Positions 14,391 to 22,703 are shown, counted from the stretch's first letter. The stretch is 39,683 nucleotides of DNA from Solobacterium sp. (GCA_024698805.1 JAILQT010000067.1:1-39683); one strand, 5' to 3'. The notes: a model not told the origin generated them from the sequence alone. Made by a program: numbers and translations.

Positions 14391-14966
14391 ATGGCAAAAG
14401 GATTACTGATCGTTATCAGCGGGCCTTCCGGTGTCGGTAAGGGGACTGTAATCAGCAAGTTTATAAATGATGAAGATCTGAAGCTTTCTCTTTCAGTCTC
14501 GATGACGACAAGGGCGCGGCGCGAAGGCGAAAAGGAAGGCGTGAATTATTACTATGTCACAGAGGAGGAATTCCTCAGAGCGAGAGAAAACGGCGAGCTG
14601 CTTGAATCGGCGGAATTCGTCGGAAACTATTACGGGACTCCCATGTTCGAAGTCAACCGGATCCGCGGCGAAGGCAGGAATGTGCTTCTTGAGATCGACG
14701 TGCAGGGCTGCCTGCAGGTCATTGAGAAGGCACCGGATGCGCTGACGATCTTTATCGTACCGCCGAACATGGAAGAACTTGAAAAACGCATCCGCGGCAG
14801 GGGCACGGAAGCGGAAGAAGTCGTGCAGGAAAGACTGGCGAAGGCATCAAAGGAAATGGAACTGATGCACAATTACAAATATGTCATCTGCAACGACGAT
14901 GCCGATCTTGCGGCAGACATCATCCGTGTTATCATCCGCCGGCACATGGAAAAGAATAATATCTGA
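14391..14966 (+). CDS. gmk: Guanylate kinase
   Basis: The 191-residue enzyme phosphorylates GMP to GDP. The P-loop GPSGVGKGT is at residues 11-19, followed by the GMP-binding SMTTRARREGEKEGVNYYYV and GNYYGTP, then VLLEIDVQG. The ATG at 14391 is used because GAGGTG lies 6 bases upstream and the promoter places +1 near 14378. It is divergent from rqcH and ends at a strong terminator. In B. subtilis gmk is in a run with rpoZ, coaBC and priA; here it is alone. Confidence 0.97.
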   Translation: MAKGLLIVISGPSGVGKGTVISKFINDEDLKLSLSVSMTTRARREGEKEGVNYYYVTEEEFLRARENGELLESAEFVGNYYGTPMFEVNRIRGEGRNVLLEIDVQGCLQVIEKAPDALTIFIVPPNMEELEKRIRGRGTEAEEVVQERLAKASKEMELMHNYKYVICNDDADLAADIIRVIIRRHMEKNNI

Positions 14967-14973
14967 TTTTTAT

Positions 14974-14997
14974 GCAGGAAGGGATTCCTGCTTTTTT
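14974..14997 (+). terminator. Terminator after gmk
   Basis: GCAGGAA (14974-14980) pairs with TTCCTGC (14985-14991), followed by TTTTTT. Confidence 0.9.
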
Positions 14998-15025
14998 GAC
15001 GCACTGCGTTAAAAGGGACTGTATC

Positions 15026-15682
15026 ATGACGAGGAATCTGATAATAATACTGTTTGCAGCGATCAGTTCCTTCCACCTGTATTTCAGCTGGAAGAACGAT
15101 GAGAAACGCCGGGCGATGACGAAACCGTTCCTGCTGCTCTGCCTGATCCTGTATTACCTGTATTCGGAACAGGAATGGTCTGTATGGGTCATACTGGGAC
15201 TTGTTTTCTGCTGGGCAGGCGATATCCTGCTGATCTGGAGGGGGAAGAGGTGGTTCATGATGGGAGGCGCCTCGTTCTTCCTTGGACATATCGCCTTTGA
15301 TATCGCCGTTATCCATACGGTACGTTCCCTGGACATACGGTGGATGTTCATCCTGAGTGCTGCGGCAGTGTACATCATGGTGCTCATCCGGGTGATCGGG
15401 GAGATACTCGATACGCTGCCGAAGATGATGATCATACCCATGGGCCTGTATCTTCTGTCGAACTGCGTCATGAACCTGTTCGCCCTGATCCGGCTTCTGG
15501 GAGACCCCGGCCTGTCCTCCGTCCTGCTGTATGCAGGGGCGCTCTTCTTCTTTGTCTCGGACTGCATCCTCTTCCTTGTCCGCTTCCACAGGAACCGTGA
15601 CCTTGTCCGGCGGAAGCACTTCTCCGTTATGGCTGCGTATCTGGCGGCCTGCGCACTGATCACGATCAGCTTCACGATCTGA
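15026..15682 (+). CDS. YhhN/TMEM86 family membrane protein
   Basis: The 218-residue protein has about seven to eight hydrophobic helices and the family motifs FCWAGDILLIWRG (Asp in helix), FFLGHIAFDIAVI and a late FFFVSDCILFLVRF. These acidic residues are conserved in the lysoplasmalogenase (TMEM86/YhhN) family, which cleaves the vinyl-ether bond of lysoplasmalogens; whether this organism makes plasmalogens is not shown. The ATG at 15026 is chosen because the earlier reading from 14972 begins in the gmk terminator. AAGGG lies upstream at a long spacing. It is probably expressed by readthrough from gmk. Confidence 0.82.
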   Translation: MTRNLIIILFAAISSFHLYFSWKNDEKRRAMTKPFLLLCLILYYLYSEQEWSVWVILGLVFCWAGDILLIWRGKRWFMMGGASFFLGHIAFDIAVIHTVRSLDIRWMFILSAAAVYIMVLIRVIGEILDTLPKMMIIPMGLYLLSNCVMNLFALIRLLGDPGLSSVLLYAGALFFFVSDCILFLVRFHRNRDLVRRKHFSVMAAYLAACALITISFTI

Positions 15683-15690
15683 ATTTCCGG

Positions 15691-15719
15691 TTTACATTTA
15701 GGGATGCCTGTGATATATT
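15691..15719 (+). promoter_or_regulatory. Promoter of rpsB-tsf
   Basis: TTTACA (15691-15696), a 17-base spacer and TATATT (15714-15719). The start near 15726 gives a leader of about 135 bases. Confidence 0.8.
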
Positions 15720-15725
15720 CTTTTT

Positions 15726-15860
15726 TGGCATCTTTTTGTCTGTTTAATACTGGAAAGATGTACTTCTCACACAGCGGATTCACCTTCCCGTGCATGCTCA
15801 TCAGCGTGTTGAGGGTGTTCGAACCTGTGGCGGAAAACAACGGAAAGTGAGGTAAGAAAA
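15726..15860 (+). promoter_or_regulatory. Structured rpsB leader, candidate S2 autoregulatory RNA
   Basis: Two structures are visible. The first pairs CATCTTT (15729-15735) with AAAGATG (15754-15760). The second is a long-range stem of CTTCCCGT (15784-15791) and ACGGAAAG (15840-15847), seven of eight pairs, enclosing a CTCA/TGAG helix and ending against the GTGAGG ribosome binding site. A leader of this form suggests ribosomal-protein feedback on translation; that is inference, and S2 as the ligand is a guess from position. Confidence 0.5.
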
Positions 15861-16805
15861 ATGGCTGTTGTTTCAATGAGGAAAATGCTCGAGAACGGTG
15901 TTCATTTCGGTCACCAGACACGCAAATGGAACCCTAAGATGAAACCGTTCATCTACACCGCTAAGAACGGTGTCTACATTATCGATCTGGAAAAGACACG
16001 CGAACAGCTCGACAAAGCTTACGCAGCGATCAGGAAGATCACGGAAGACGGCGGGAAGGTACTGTTTGTCGGAACAAAGAAGCAGGCACAGGCTACGATC
16101 CTTGAAGAAGCCCTCCGTTCCGGAAGCTTCTATGTCAACCAGAGATGGCTGGGCGGAACACTGACAAACTTCAGGACGATCCAGAGATCCATCAAGAAAC
16201 TGCTTGAGATCGAAGAGATGGAAGCGAACGGTTCGATCAATGTTTACACAAAGAAGGAACAGTCCGTACTTCTGAAGAAGAAGGACAGACTTGACAACTT
16301 CCTCGGCGGTATCAAAGAGATGAAGAAGCTGCCGGATGCAGTATTCGTAGTAGATCCTCTTGAAGAACACAATGCAGTAGCTGAAGCTAAGAAGCTCGGC
16401 ATCCCCGTATTCGCGCTGATCGATACAAACGCTGATCCGACAGTTGTCGACTATCCGATCCCTGCAAATGACGATGCGCTCCGTTCCGTCAAGCTGATGG
16501 TCAGCCTGATCGCAGACGCAGTTGTCGAAGCAAAGGGCGGCGTTCTTGAGAATGCTTACCAGGAAGACGAGACTGTTGAAGACATCACGATGAAGGACGT
16601 TATCATCAATGTCGAACAGCAGGCAGCTGAATACGAAAGAAAGAGAAGACAGAAGTACGAGGAAAGACGTGCCCAGATGCAGCAGCACCGTTACAACGGC
16701 GAGCGCCGCGTATTCCGCAGAGATGCGAACGGCAACCGCGCCGCTGCAAACAAGGCAGCTGCTCCGAAGGCAGAAGCAGAGACAGCAAAGGAGGCAACTG
16801 AATAA
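15861..16805 (+). CDS. rpsB: 30S ribosomal protein S2 with long C-terminal extension
   Basis: The protein opens with the typical MAVVSMRKMLENGVHFGHQTRKWNPKM and has FVGTKKQAQ, NQRWLGGTLTNF and FALIDTNADP. S2 binds between 30S head and body late in assembly. At 314 residues it is about 70 longer than Bacillus S2; the core ends near residue 235. The extra tail starts acidic (EDETVEDI), becomes a charged helix (YERKRRQKYEERR) and ends Ala/Lys-rich. GTGAGG precedes the ATG. It overlaps tsf by one base (TAATG). Confidence 0.96.
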   Translation: MAVVSMRKMLENGVHFGHQTRKWNPKMKPFIYTAKNGVYIIDLEKTREQLDKAYAAIRKITEDGGKVLFVGTKKQAQATILEEALRSGSFYVNQRWLGGTLTNFRTIQRSIKKLLEIEEMEANGSINVYTKKEQSVLLKKKDRLDNFLGGIKEMKKLPDAVFVVDPLEEHNAVAEAKKLGIPVFALIDTNADPTVVDYPIPANDDALRSVKLMVSLIADAVVEAKGGVLENAYQEDETVEDITMKDVIINVEQQAAEYERKRRQKYEERRAQMQQHRYNGERRVFRRDANGNRAAANKAAAPKAEAETAKEATE

Positions 16806-17692
16806 TGGCAGTAACAGCAAAACAGGTCAAAGAACTGCGTGAACTCACAGGCGCAGGCATGATGGACTGCAAGAAGGCTCTCGTTGAATGTGACGGCGAT
16901 ATCAAGAAGTCGATCGACTGGCTCCGTGAAAAGGGTATCGCAAAGGCTGACAAGAAGCAGGGAAGGATCGCTGCGGAAGGTCTTGCAAGAATCCTTACAG
17001 AGGGCAACAAGGCTGCCATCGTTGAGATCAACTCCGAGACTGACTTCGTCGCAAAGAACGACAAGTTCCTCGCTCTTCTCGACACAACTCTCAAAGCTCT
17101 CATCAACAGCGATGTCAAGACTGTTGAAGAAGCACTCGCACTCGAGACAGCAGACGGCACATTGAATGACTCCATTACAAATGCAGTAGCAGTCATCGGT
17201 GAAAAGATCACTCTCAGAAGGTTCGAGATCGTTGAAAAGACAGATGACGACGTATTCGGCATCTATCACCACCAGGGCGGCAGGATCGCAGCTCTGACAG
17301 TCGTTAAGGGAACAGACCCGCAGGTTGCTAAGAACATGGCTATGCAGGTCGCTTCCATGAATCCGACATATGTCAGCAGGAAAGACATGCCGCAGGATGT
17401 CATTGATCACGAAAGAGGCATCCAGCAGGCTCTCGTAGCGAACGACGAAGCACTGGCAAGCAAGCCTGAAAAGGTCAAAGCCGGTATCGTTGAAGGTAGA
17501 CTGTCCAAGTCCCTTCAGGATATGTGCCTTGTCGATCAGGAATTCTTCCTCGATACGAACATGAAGTGCGGTGCTTATCTGAAGCAGAACAACTCTGAAT
17601 GCCTGATGTTTGTCAAGTACAGAGTCGGTGAAGGCATCGAAAAGAAAGAAGAGAACTTTGCGGCTGAAGTCGCAGCAATGGCAAGTAAATAA
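16805..17692 (+). CDS. tsf: Elongation factor Ts
   Basis: The 295-residue factor exchanges GDP for GTP on EF-Tu. The N-terminal UBA-like domain (TAKQVKELRELTGAGMMDCKKAL, residues about 4-26) and the core motif INSETDFVAKND, which contacts EF-Tu, are intact, with HHQGGRIAALTVVKG in the dimer core. The ATG shares an A with the rpsB stop, so translation is coupled. It is the last gene before a strong terminator; in B. subtilis pyrH and frr come next, but here they are 3.7 kb away. Confidence 0.97.
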   Translation: MAVTAKQVKELRELTGAGMMDCKKALVECDGDIKKSIDWLREKGIAKADKKQGRIAAEGLARILTEGNKAAIVEINSETDFVAKNDKFLALLDTTLKALINSDVKTVEEALALETADGTLNDSITNAVAVIGEKITLRRFEIVEKTDDDVFGIYHHQGGRIAALTVVKGTDPQVAKNMAMQVASMNPTYVSRKDMPQDVIDHERGIQQALVANDEALASKPEKVKAGIVEGRLSKSLQDMCLVDQEFFLDTNMKCGAYLKQNNSECLMFVKYRVGEGIEKKEENFAAEVAAMASK

Positions 17693-17700
17693 ACTGCATG

Positions 17701-17722
17701 AACCGGGGCGACCCGGTTTTTA
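17701..17722 (+). terminator. Terminator after tsf
   Basis: AACCGGG (17701-17707) pairs with CCCGGTT (17712-17718) around GCGA, followed by TTTTATT. Confidence 0.9.
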
Positions 17723-17770
17723 TTATTGAAGAAATCCGCATTTGTATTTATTCCGGCATCCGGTTTCCTC

Positions 17771-17820
17771 TATAATAAAGACGGACCTGCGCGGCAATGC
17801 ACAGTATGTGCGCCGCAGGC
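17771..17820 (+). promoter_or_regulatory. TATAAT box and 5' UTR hairpin before the zinc-ribbon gene
   Basis: TATAAT stands at 17771-17776 with a poor -35 match. The leader then forms a long imperfect hairpin: CCTGCG with CGCAGG, and GCACA with TGTGC at the tip. It ends just before the CAGGAGA ribosome binding site. Confidence 0.5.
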
Positions 17821-17835
17821 GTACAGGAGAATGAT

Positions 17836-18435
17836 ATGATTTGCAGGAAATGCGGGGCAGAACTGCCTGATCTGACAATGTACTGCACGAACTGCGGTGC
17901 GGCACAGTTTGAGAACAGACCCCAGGACGTCGTGCTGACGATGCCTGAGGCAAAAAAGACGAAGCTGATCGTGACCGGCTATACGAACATGACGAAGGCC
18001 GCAACGAAGCTTCGTGATTTCACCGGCATGAGCATACCGGAAGTACGCAGACTGATGCAGCAGCTGCCGTTCGAGCTTGTCGGCAGTCTCAGCGAAGAAG
18101 AAGCCGAACAGAGCATCGAGATGCTGAAGGAATACGGCATTGAAGCGATCGCCGAGACACCGGGCAAAAAGCAGGACGTCATACCCGAAGAGATGAAGCC
18201 GGAACCCGAACCTGTACCGGTAAGCGAACCGGAGATCGTCGAAGAGCCTGGACCGGAAGCGCCTGTCTATGAGGAACTTCCCGCAGAAGCGGTCGAGGAA
18301 ACAGCGCTCCCCGATGCAGCAGCGGAAACGGAAGAACCGGCCGTACAGGAGAACATTCCGCATCTGACGCTGGATCCGGAAGGCATCTCCGATGAACAGT
18401 TCATGAAAGAGATGGAGGAATTCCTGAATTCGTGA
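17836..18435 (+). CDS. Zinc-ribbon protein with L7/L12 C-terminal-like domain
   Basis: The 199-residue protein has three parts. A zinc ribbon is formed by Cys3, Cys6, Cys17 and Cys20 (CRKC and CTNC). Residues about 40-108 follow the pattern of the ribosomal L7/L12 C-terminal domain: KTKLIVTGYTNMTKAATKLR, DFTGMSIPEVRRLMQ, then SLSEEEAEQSIEMLKEYG. Residues about 110-180 are Pro/Glu-rich and disordered, ending in a short conserved-looking PHLTLDPEGISDEQFMKEMEEFL. CAGGAGA sits before ATG 17836; the earlier codon at 17797 lies in a leader hairpin. No function is known; a ribosome-related role is inference from the fold and the tsf neighbour. Confidence 0.75.
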   Translation: MICRKCGAELPDLTMYCTNCGAAQFENRPQDVVLTMPEAKKTKLIVTGYTNMTKAATKLRDFTGMSIPEVRRLMQQLPFELVGSLSEEEAEQSIEMLKEYGIEAIAETPGKKQDVIPEEMKPEPEPVPVSEPEIVEEPGPEAPVYEELPAEAVEETALPDAAAETEEPAVQENIPHLTLDPEGISDEQFMKEMEEFLNS

Positions 18436-18446
18436 CCTGCAGCACC

Positions 18447-18468
18447 AGAAGGCTACGGCCTTCTTTTT
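18447..18468 (+). terminator. Terminator after the zinc-ribbon gene
   Basis: AGAAGGC (18447-18453) pairs with GCCTTCT (18458-18464), loop TACG, followed by TTTT. Confidence 0.85.
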
Positions 18469-18493
18469 CTGCGGTAAGAAAATGGAGGACAGT

Positions 18494-19987
18494 ATGAACA
18501 GGGAACAGATGACAGAACGATTTGATCAGTGGCTCGAGCATATCTCGGCCTACAGGTTCGCACTGACGGTCATCGGTATCGATGCCAATGACGGCGCACC
18601 TTCCGACGGTGCAGCGTACAGGAACCAGAGGACCGCACTGCTGAGTGCCGACCTGATGCGCCTGGTCAATGACGAAGAGATGTACAGGCTCATGGAGGAT
18701 CTTCTCAAGGAGGACCTGGATGCGGAAACATACAGGAAAGTGTATCTGCAGAAAGCAGCAGCCGATAAAAACAGGGACGTGCCCGAAGACGAGTACATCG
18801 CCTATCAGAAGATCCTGCGCGAGAGCCAGCAGATGTGGCTGAAGGCAAAGAGCGCATCGGATTACGATATGTACGCACCGTATCTTGAAAAGCTGATCAA
18901 TGCGTACAAAAAGATCATTTCGTACCGGAAAGACAGCCTGTCCCTGTTCGACAGGGTGCTGGACGACTGCCAGAAGGGCTGGGACCAGGAAAAATATGAC
19001 AACTTCTTCAGCGAACTGAAAGATGCCCTGATCCCCCTGATCCGTCAGATCAGCGCATGCGAACAGCCGGATACCTCGTTCATGAAAAAGATATATCCTG
19101 CCTCACAGCAGAGGGAATTCATGAAGTATATCCTCGATTATATCCATTTCGATCCGGAATGGGGCAAGATCGGCGAATCGGAACACCCGCTGACGACAGG
19201 CATATGCAGCGACGATATTCGCTTTACGACGAAATACCGGGAATACAGCGGCATCGCTGCCGTTCTCTCATCGATGCACGAGAGCGGGCATGCGTATTAT
19301 ACGCACCAGATGAAAAGGGAATACTCCGGCACGCCGCTGGCCCGTGTCAGCGCCGGCATGCAGGAATCCCAGTCGCGCTTCTGCGAGAACCACCTGGCAA
19401 GGTCGGAAGCTTTCTGGCAGCGCCATTATCCGAAGCTGCAGGAACTATTCCCCGGACAGCTCGGCGATGTATCCTTTGCAACGTTCATGCGCGGCATATC
19501 CAGGGTCGCCTGCACCAGCGTGCGGATCGAAGCGGACGAGCTTACATACCCCCTGCATATCATCATCCGCTATGAACTGGAGAAGCAGCTGTTCAGCGGT
19601 GAGCTTTCCGTCTATGATCTGCGGGACGCCTGGAACCGGAAATATGAAGAATACCTCGGCGTAACGCCGGAGGACGACGCACACGGCGTCCTGCAGGATA
19701 TGCACTGGCCGTATGCCTATTTCGGTTATTTCCCGACATATGCCCTCGGCAGCGCCTTCGCAGCGCAGTTCTTCCATGCCATGTGCAGCGAGATCGACCC
19801 GTATGAAATGATCCGGGAAGACCGGTATACGGAGATCATGGACTGGCTGAAGGAACATATCCATCAGTACGGCGCCATGTACGAAGCGGATGAGATCATC
19901 GAAAAGGCGACCGGTGAACCTTTCAGCGTCAAGTATTACATCGACTGGCTGCAGGAGAGGTACAGGAAGCTCTACGGTCTGCAGTGA
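18494..19987 (+). CDS. M32-family metallocarboxypeptidase
   Basis: The 497-residue protein matches carboxypeptidase Taq, which removes C-terminal amino acids. The zinc motif HESGH is at residues 262-266, with the third ligand in GMQESQSRF (Glu291). Other family motifs: HPLTTGICSDDIRFTTKY before the zinc site, and GVLQDMHWPYAYFGYFPTY downstream. The usual N-terminal Trp-Asp of the family is replaced by GIDAN. ATG 18494 is used because GGAGGA at 18484-18489 gives it good spacing; the ATG at 18482 has none. No signal peptide, so cytosolic peptide breakdown is likely. Confidence 0.93.
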   Translation: MNREQMTERFDQWLEHISAYRFALTVIGIDANDGAPSDGAAYRNQRTALLSADLMRLVNDEEMYRLMEDLLKEDLDAETYRKVYLQKAAADKNRDVPEDEYIAYQKILRESQQMWLKAKSASDYDMYAPYLEKLINAYKKIISYRKDSLSLFDRVLDDCQKGWDQEKYDNFFSELKDALIPLIRQISACEQPDTSFMKKIYPASQQREFMKYILDYIHFDPEWGKIGESEHPLTTGICSDDIRFTTKYREYSGIAAVLSSMHESGHAYYTHQMKREYSGTPLARVSAGMQESQSRFCENHLARSEAFWQRHYPKLQELFPGQLGDVSFATFMRGISRVACTSVRIEADELTYPLHIIIRYELEKQLFSGELSVYDLRDAWNRKYEEYLGVTPEDDAHGVLQDMHWPYAYFGYFPTYALGSAFAAQFFHAMCSEIDPYEMIREDRYTEIMDWLKEHIHQYGAMYEADEIIEKATGEPFSVKYYIDWLQERYRKLYGLQ

Positions 19988-20012
19988 ACATACCGCATAT
20001 TCAGGAATAAAG

Positions 20013-20044
20013 AACATCAGGTCATCACGGATCTGATGTTTTTT
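20013..20044 (+). terminator. Terminator after the M32 gene
   Basis: AACATCAG (20013-20020) pairs with CTGATGTT (20033-20040), followed by TTTT. Confidence 0.85.
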
Positions 20045-20048
20045 CATG

Positions 20049-20077
20049 AAAAAAGGCATGACCCTGCGGATCATGCC
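20049..20077 (-). terminator. Terminator of the GlsB-like gene (minus strand)
   Basis: GGCATGA (20055-20061) pairs with TCATGCC (20071-20077); reading the minus strand a run of six Ts follows (20049-20054). Confidence 0.85.
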
Positions 20078-20096
20078 TGATCGATCAGATCAGTTA

Positions 20097-20339
20097 TTAT
20101 TTAACAAACTTCCTGTACAGCCAGATTACGAGGCATGCGCCTGCAACAGAGAATAGGATATTCCCGAACAGGCCGTTCGGTCCGATCTGCAGCAGTCCGC
20201 CGATCATTCCGCCCACGATGGAGCCGGCAAGTCCCAGCGCGCAGTTGAACCACAAGTTGCTGTTGTCGATTTTCATCAGGCTCGCAGCGATGAAGCCGCT
20301 GACGACGCCGATGATCAAACTGATAATAATTGAGATCAT
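20097..20339 (-). CDS. GlsB/YeaQ/YmgE family membrane protein
   Basis: The 80-residue protein has three hydrophobic helices with glycine zippers: ISLIIGVVSGFIAASLM, CALGLAGSIVGGMIGGLL and ILFSVAGACLVIWLYRKF. This is the pattern of the GlsB/YeaQ/YmgE (transglycosylase-associated) family, small stress-linked inner-membrane proteins of unknown mechanism. The GGGTGA before ATG 20339 supports this start; the longer reading from 20393 runs through the palindrome. A perfect 20-base palindrome lies immediately upstream, suggesting regulated expression. Monocistronic with its own terminator. Confidence 0.85.
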   Translation of the reverse strand: MISIIISLIIGVVSGFIAASLMKIDNSNLWFNCALGLAGSIVGGMIGGLLQIGPNGLFGNILFSVAGACLVIWLYRKFVK

Positions 20340-20349
20340 ACTTTCACCC

Positions 20350-20369
20350 GATATATCAAGTGATATATC
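20350..20369. promoter_or_regulatory. Perfect 20-base palindrome before the GlsB-like gene
   Basis: GATATATCA-AG-TGATATATC, with 9-base arms, lies between a TATAAT-like -10 (minus strand, 20399-20404) and the ribosome binding site. It is well placed for a repressor binding in the early transcribed region. Confidence 0.6.
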
Positions 20370-20445
20370 CTTCCTTTCCTGACCGCCGGTCATTTATGAT
20401 TATAAATATTTTTTCCTGTTTGAAAAGGACCTGATTTTTAAGGTT

Positions 20446-21324
20446 TTATTTATGTCCGCACGCCGGGAGCACATATTTCAGCATAAAGCCTTCCCGGATG
20501 CCGGTCTGCGAGACAAGGATAAGCTCTGCCTCATAGAACCTGCAGATCTCGATGATCATGTGCACGCCGGGCAGGAATACCGGGATCCTGTCTTTGTTGA
20601 CACAGCGGTGCAGCGCTTCGATTGCAGCGGGCTCCTCAGCCTGCAGTCTTGCGAATATATCCAGGATATCCTTCAGATACATCTCGTTCTTTGTGCCGTA
20701 CCGGTCGCGGATGAGCTTTGCCAGTGCCTTAACTGTCCCGCCGATCCCGATGACCGTCTTCCGTCTCTGATCAAGGGAAGGGTATTTTTCCGCCATAGCC
20801 CGGATCTCTTTCATGCATTCCGGCGTATCCAGCGGCAGGTGGGAAAGCCTGACGCATCCGAGGTGGAAGCTTACCGCATCCACTGCTTCATTGTTTTTGA
20901 ATGAGATCAGTTCCGTTGAACCGCCGCCGATATCAAATGCGATCCCTTCCGTGATATCCGGGAAGGAGATCTTCGCGCCGGCAAAATCACAGGACGCCTC
21001 CTCTTCACCGCTCAGGGATATGACTTTGAAACCTGTCTCTGCGAGCCGGTCTTCGAGTTCGGCGCGGTTGGTGATCCGGCAGGGTTCCGTGATGTCCGCA
21101 AAACGGATATCGATGTCCATCTCATCCAGGATCTTCCCGTAGTTCACAAGCGTTTCGTATGCTTTCTCGATCCCTTCTTTTCGCATGGTGAAATCCTCAA
21201 CGTAATCGATGAGGTGTACAGGGGTCGAGATATGCTTCCGCACACAGGGTATGCCGTCCTTCATCTCAAAGACTGCAAGCACGATCGTATTGGAGCCGAT
21301 ATCTGCTGTTCCGTAGTATGTCAT
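20446..21324 (-). CDS. Ppx/GppA phosphatase family protein
   Basis: The 292-residue protein has the actin-like ATPase-fold motifs of the exopolyphosphatase/guanosine pentaphosphatase family: TADIGSNTIVLAVFE at residues 6-20, SGEEEA at 105-110, FDIGGGSTELI at 130-140 and a later GIGGTVKALAKL. Members hydrolyse polyphosphate or pppGpp. It is a short form, close to the first two domains only, without the HD-like C-terminal domain of E. coli Ppx. GGGAGG lies 7 bases before ATG 21324. It is divergent from pyrH. Substrate not resolved. Confidence 0.9.
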   Translation of the reverse strand: MTYYGTADIGSNTIVLAVFEMKDGIPCVRKHISTPVHLIDYVEDFTMRKEGIEKAYETLVNYGKILDEMDIDIRFADITEPCRITNRAELEDRLAETGFKVISLSGEEEASCDFAGAKISFPDITEGIAFDIGGGSTELISFKNNEAVDAVSFHLGCVRLSHLPLDTPECMKEIRAMAEKYPSLDQRRKTVIGIGGTVKALAKLIRDRYGTKNEMYLKDILDIFARLQAEEPAAIEALHRCVNKDRIPVFLPGVHMIIEICRFYEAELILVSQTGIREGFMLKYVLPACGHK

Positions 21325-21380
21325 AGATACCTCCCAGTTAATCATAGTGAAAAATGAATGAAAACTGAATAGGCGTTTGT

Positions 21381-21386
21381 TATAAT
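21381..21386 (+). promoter_or_regulatory. Extended -10 promoter of the pyrH operon
   Basis: TATAAT (21381-21386) preceded by TGT gives an extended -10; the -35 region is a poor match. This would drive pyrH through rseP. Confidence 0.6.
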
Positions 21387-21408
21387 ATTTTCTGAACGGA
21401 GGCATGAT

Positions 21409-22125
21409 ATGTATAAGCGTGTATTACTGAAGCTGAGCGGTGAAGCTCTGAGCGGAAAAGAAAAAAATTTCGATCCTGCTGTCCTTCATAATCTTGCGGT
21501 AGAAATAAAAGAAGCCAGGGATCTCGGCATCGAGATCGCGATCGTACTCGGCGGAGGCAACTTCATCCGCGGCAAGACTGTAGCGGATATCGGCATCGAC
21601 AGGGTCCAGGGTGATTATATGGGCATGCTGGCAACGATCATCAACGCGCTTGCCGTATCGGCATCGCTTGAAGGTGTCGGCGTGCATACAAGGGTGCAGA
21701 CTTCCATCGACATGCCGAAAGTCGCTGAACCTTTCATACAGAGAAGGGCAGTCAGGCATCTAGAAAAAGGCAGGGTCGTCATCTTCGGCGGCGGGACGGG
21801 AAGCCCGTATTTCACGACCGATACGACTGCAGCGCTGCGTGCAAGCGAGATCAAGGCCGACGTCATCCTGATGGCGAAAAACGGCGTTGACGGCGTCTAT
21901 TCCGCAGATCCCAAGATCGATCCGAATGCGGTGCGCTTCGAGCATCTGACTTACATGGATCTTCTGAACAGAGGCCTGCAGGTCATGGATACGACTGCCA
22001 CCAGCATGTGCATGGACAATAATATCGAACTTATGGTCTTCAATATGAATGAACCCGGAAATATCGTCAAGGCAATGAAGGGCGAAAAAATAGGAACAAT
22101 CATCAACAGGGAGGAAAACGAATAA
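21409..22125 (+). CDS. pyrH: UMP kinase
   Basis: The 238-residue enzyme phosphorylates UMP to UDP. It belongs to the amino-acid kinase fold, not the NMP kinase fold: [12 protein letters not shown] at the start, [13 protein letters not shown] at about residues 44-56, then [15 protein letters not shown] and [26 protein letters not shown] lies 6 bases before the ATG. The stop overlaps the frr start by one base (TAATG). It heads a seven-gene run leading to rseP. Confidence 0.97.
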   Translation: MYKRVLLKLSGEALSGKEKNFDPAVLHNLAVEIKEARDLGIEIAIVLGGGNFIRGKTVADIGIDRVQGDYMGMLATIINALAVSASLEGVGVHTRVQTSIDMPKVAEPFIQRRAVRHLEKGRVVIFGGGTGSPYFTTDTTAALRASEIKADVILMAKNGVDGVYSADPKIDPNAVRFEHLTYMDLLNRGLQVMDTTATSMCMDNNIELMVFNMNEPGNIVKAMKGEKIGTIINREENE

Positions 22126-22673
22126 TGACGTACGCTATCATCGATACCAGCTCACAGAAGATGGACAAGGCCATCGAACATTTCAAAAATGATCTGAATT
22201 CAGTCAGGACAGGCATGGCAAATGCCAACATGCTGAACAAAGTCATGGTCGACTATTACGGATCGCCTACACCTGTCAACCAGATCGCCGGCATCTCCGT
22301 CGTTGAAGGCAGAACACTCGTGATCAAGCCGTATGACAAAACGACCCTGAAAGATATCGAGAAGGCATGCCACGCTGCTGATCTCGGCATTGCACCGCAG
22401 AATGACGGTTCCGTCATCCGCCTGACAGTACCCAAGCTCACGGGTGAAACACGTAAGGAAATGACGAAGAAGGTCTCCAAGATGGCGGAAGAGGCAAAGG
22501 TCCAGATCCGGAATATCCGCAGGGACGCCAATACGATCGTCAAGAAAGACAAGACGATGGACGAGGATTCGCAGAAGGATGCGCAGAACGAGATCCAGAA
22601 GCTGACCGACAAGTATATCAAGAAAATCGACGAAATCGCGAATGCCAAGAACGCTGAGGTATTAAAGGTCTGA
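22125..22673 (+). CDS. frr: Ribosome recycling factor
   Basis: The 182-residue protein splits post-termination ribosomes with EF-G. It has the long-helix pattern: MDKAIEHFKNDLNSVRTGMANANML at the start, PTPVNQIAGISVVEGRTLVIKPYD in the small domain, and VQIRNIRRDANTIVKKD in the returning helix. AGGGAGG lies before the ATG, which overlaps the pyrH stop. A terminator hairpin starts at its last base. Confidence 0.97.
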   Translation: MTYAIIDTSSQKMDKAIEHFKNDLNSVRTGMANANMLNKVMVDYYGSPTPVNQIAGISVVEGRTLVIKPYDKTTLKDIEKACHAADLGIAPQNDGSVIRLTVPKLTGETRKEMTKKVSKMAEEAKVQIRNIRRDANTIVKKDKTMDEDSQKDAQNEIQKLTDKYIKKIDEIANAKNAEVLKV

Positions 22674-22697
22674 GAGATGCAGCAAGCATCTCTTTTT
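22673..22697 (+). terminator. Terminator between frr and the ABC ATPase gene
   Basis: AGAGATGC (22673-22680) pairs perfectly with GCATCTCT (22686-22693) around AGCAA, followed by TTTTT. It would reduce readthrough into the ATPase gene, uppS and genes beyond. Confidence 0.8.
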
Positions 22698-22703
22698 CAG
22701 AGT

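Noticed and set aside
14972-15025. Upstream start of the YhhN-family gene
   Set aside because: It would begin inside the gmk terminator hairpin.
15154-15921. 255-codon minus-strand frame spanning the YhhN gene end and rpsB leader
   Set aside because: It crosses the rpsB promoter and start, and its sequence is low-complexity Arg/Ser-rich.
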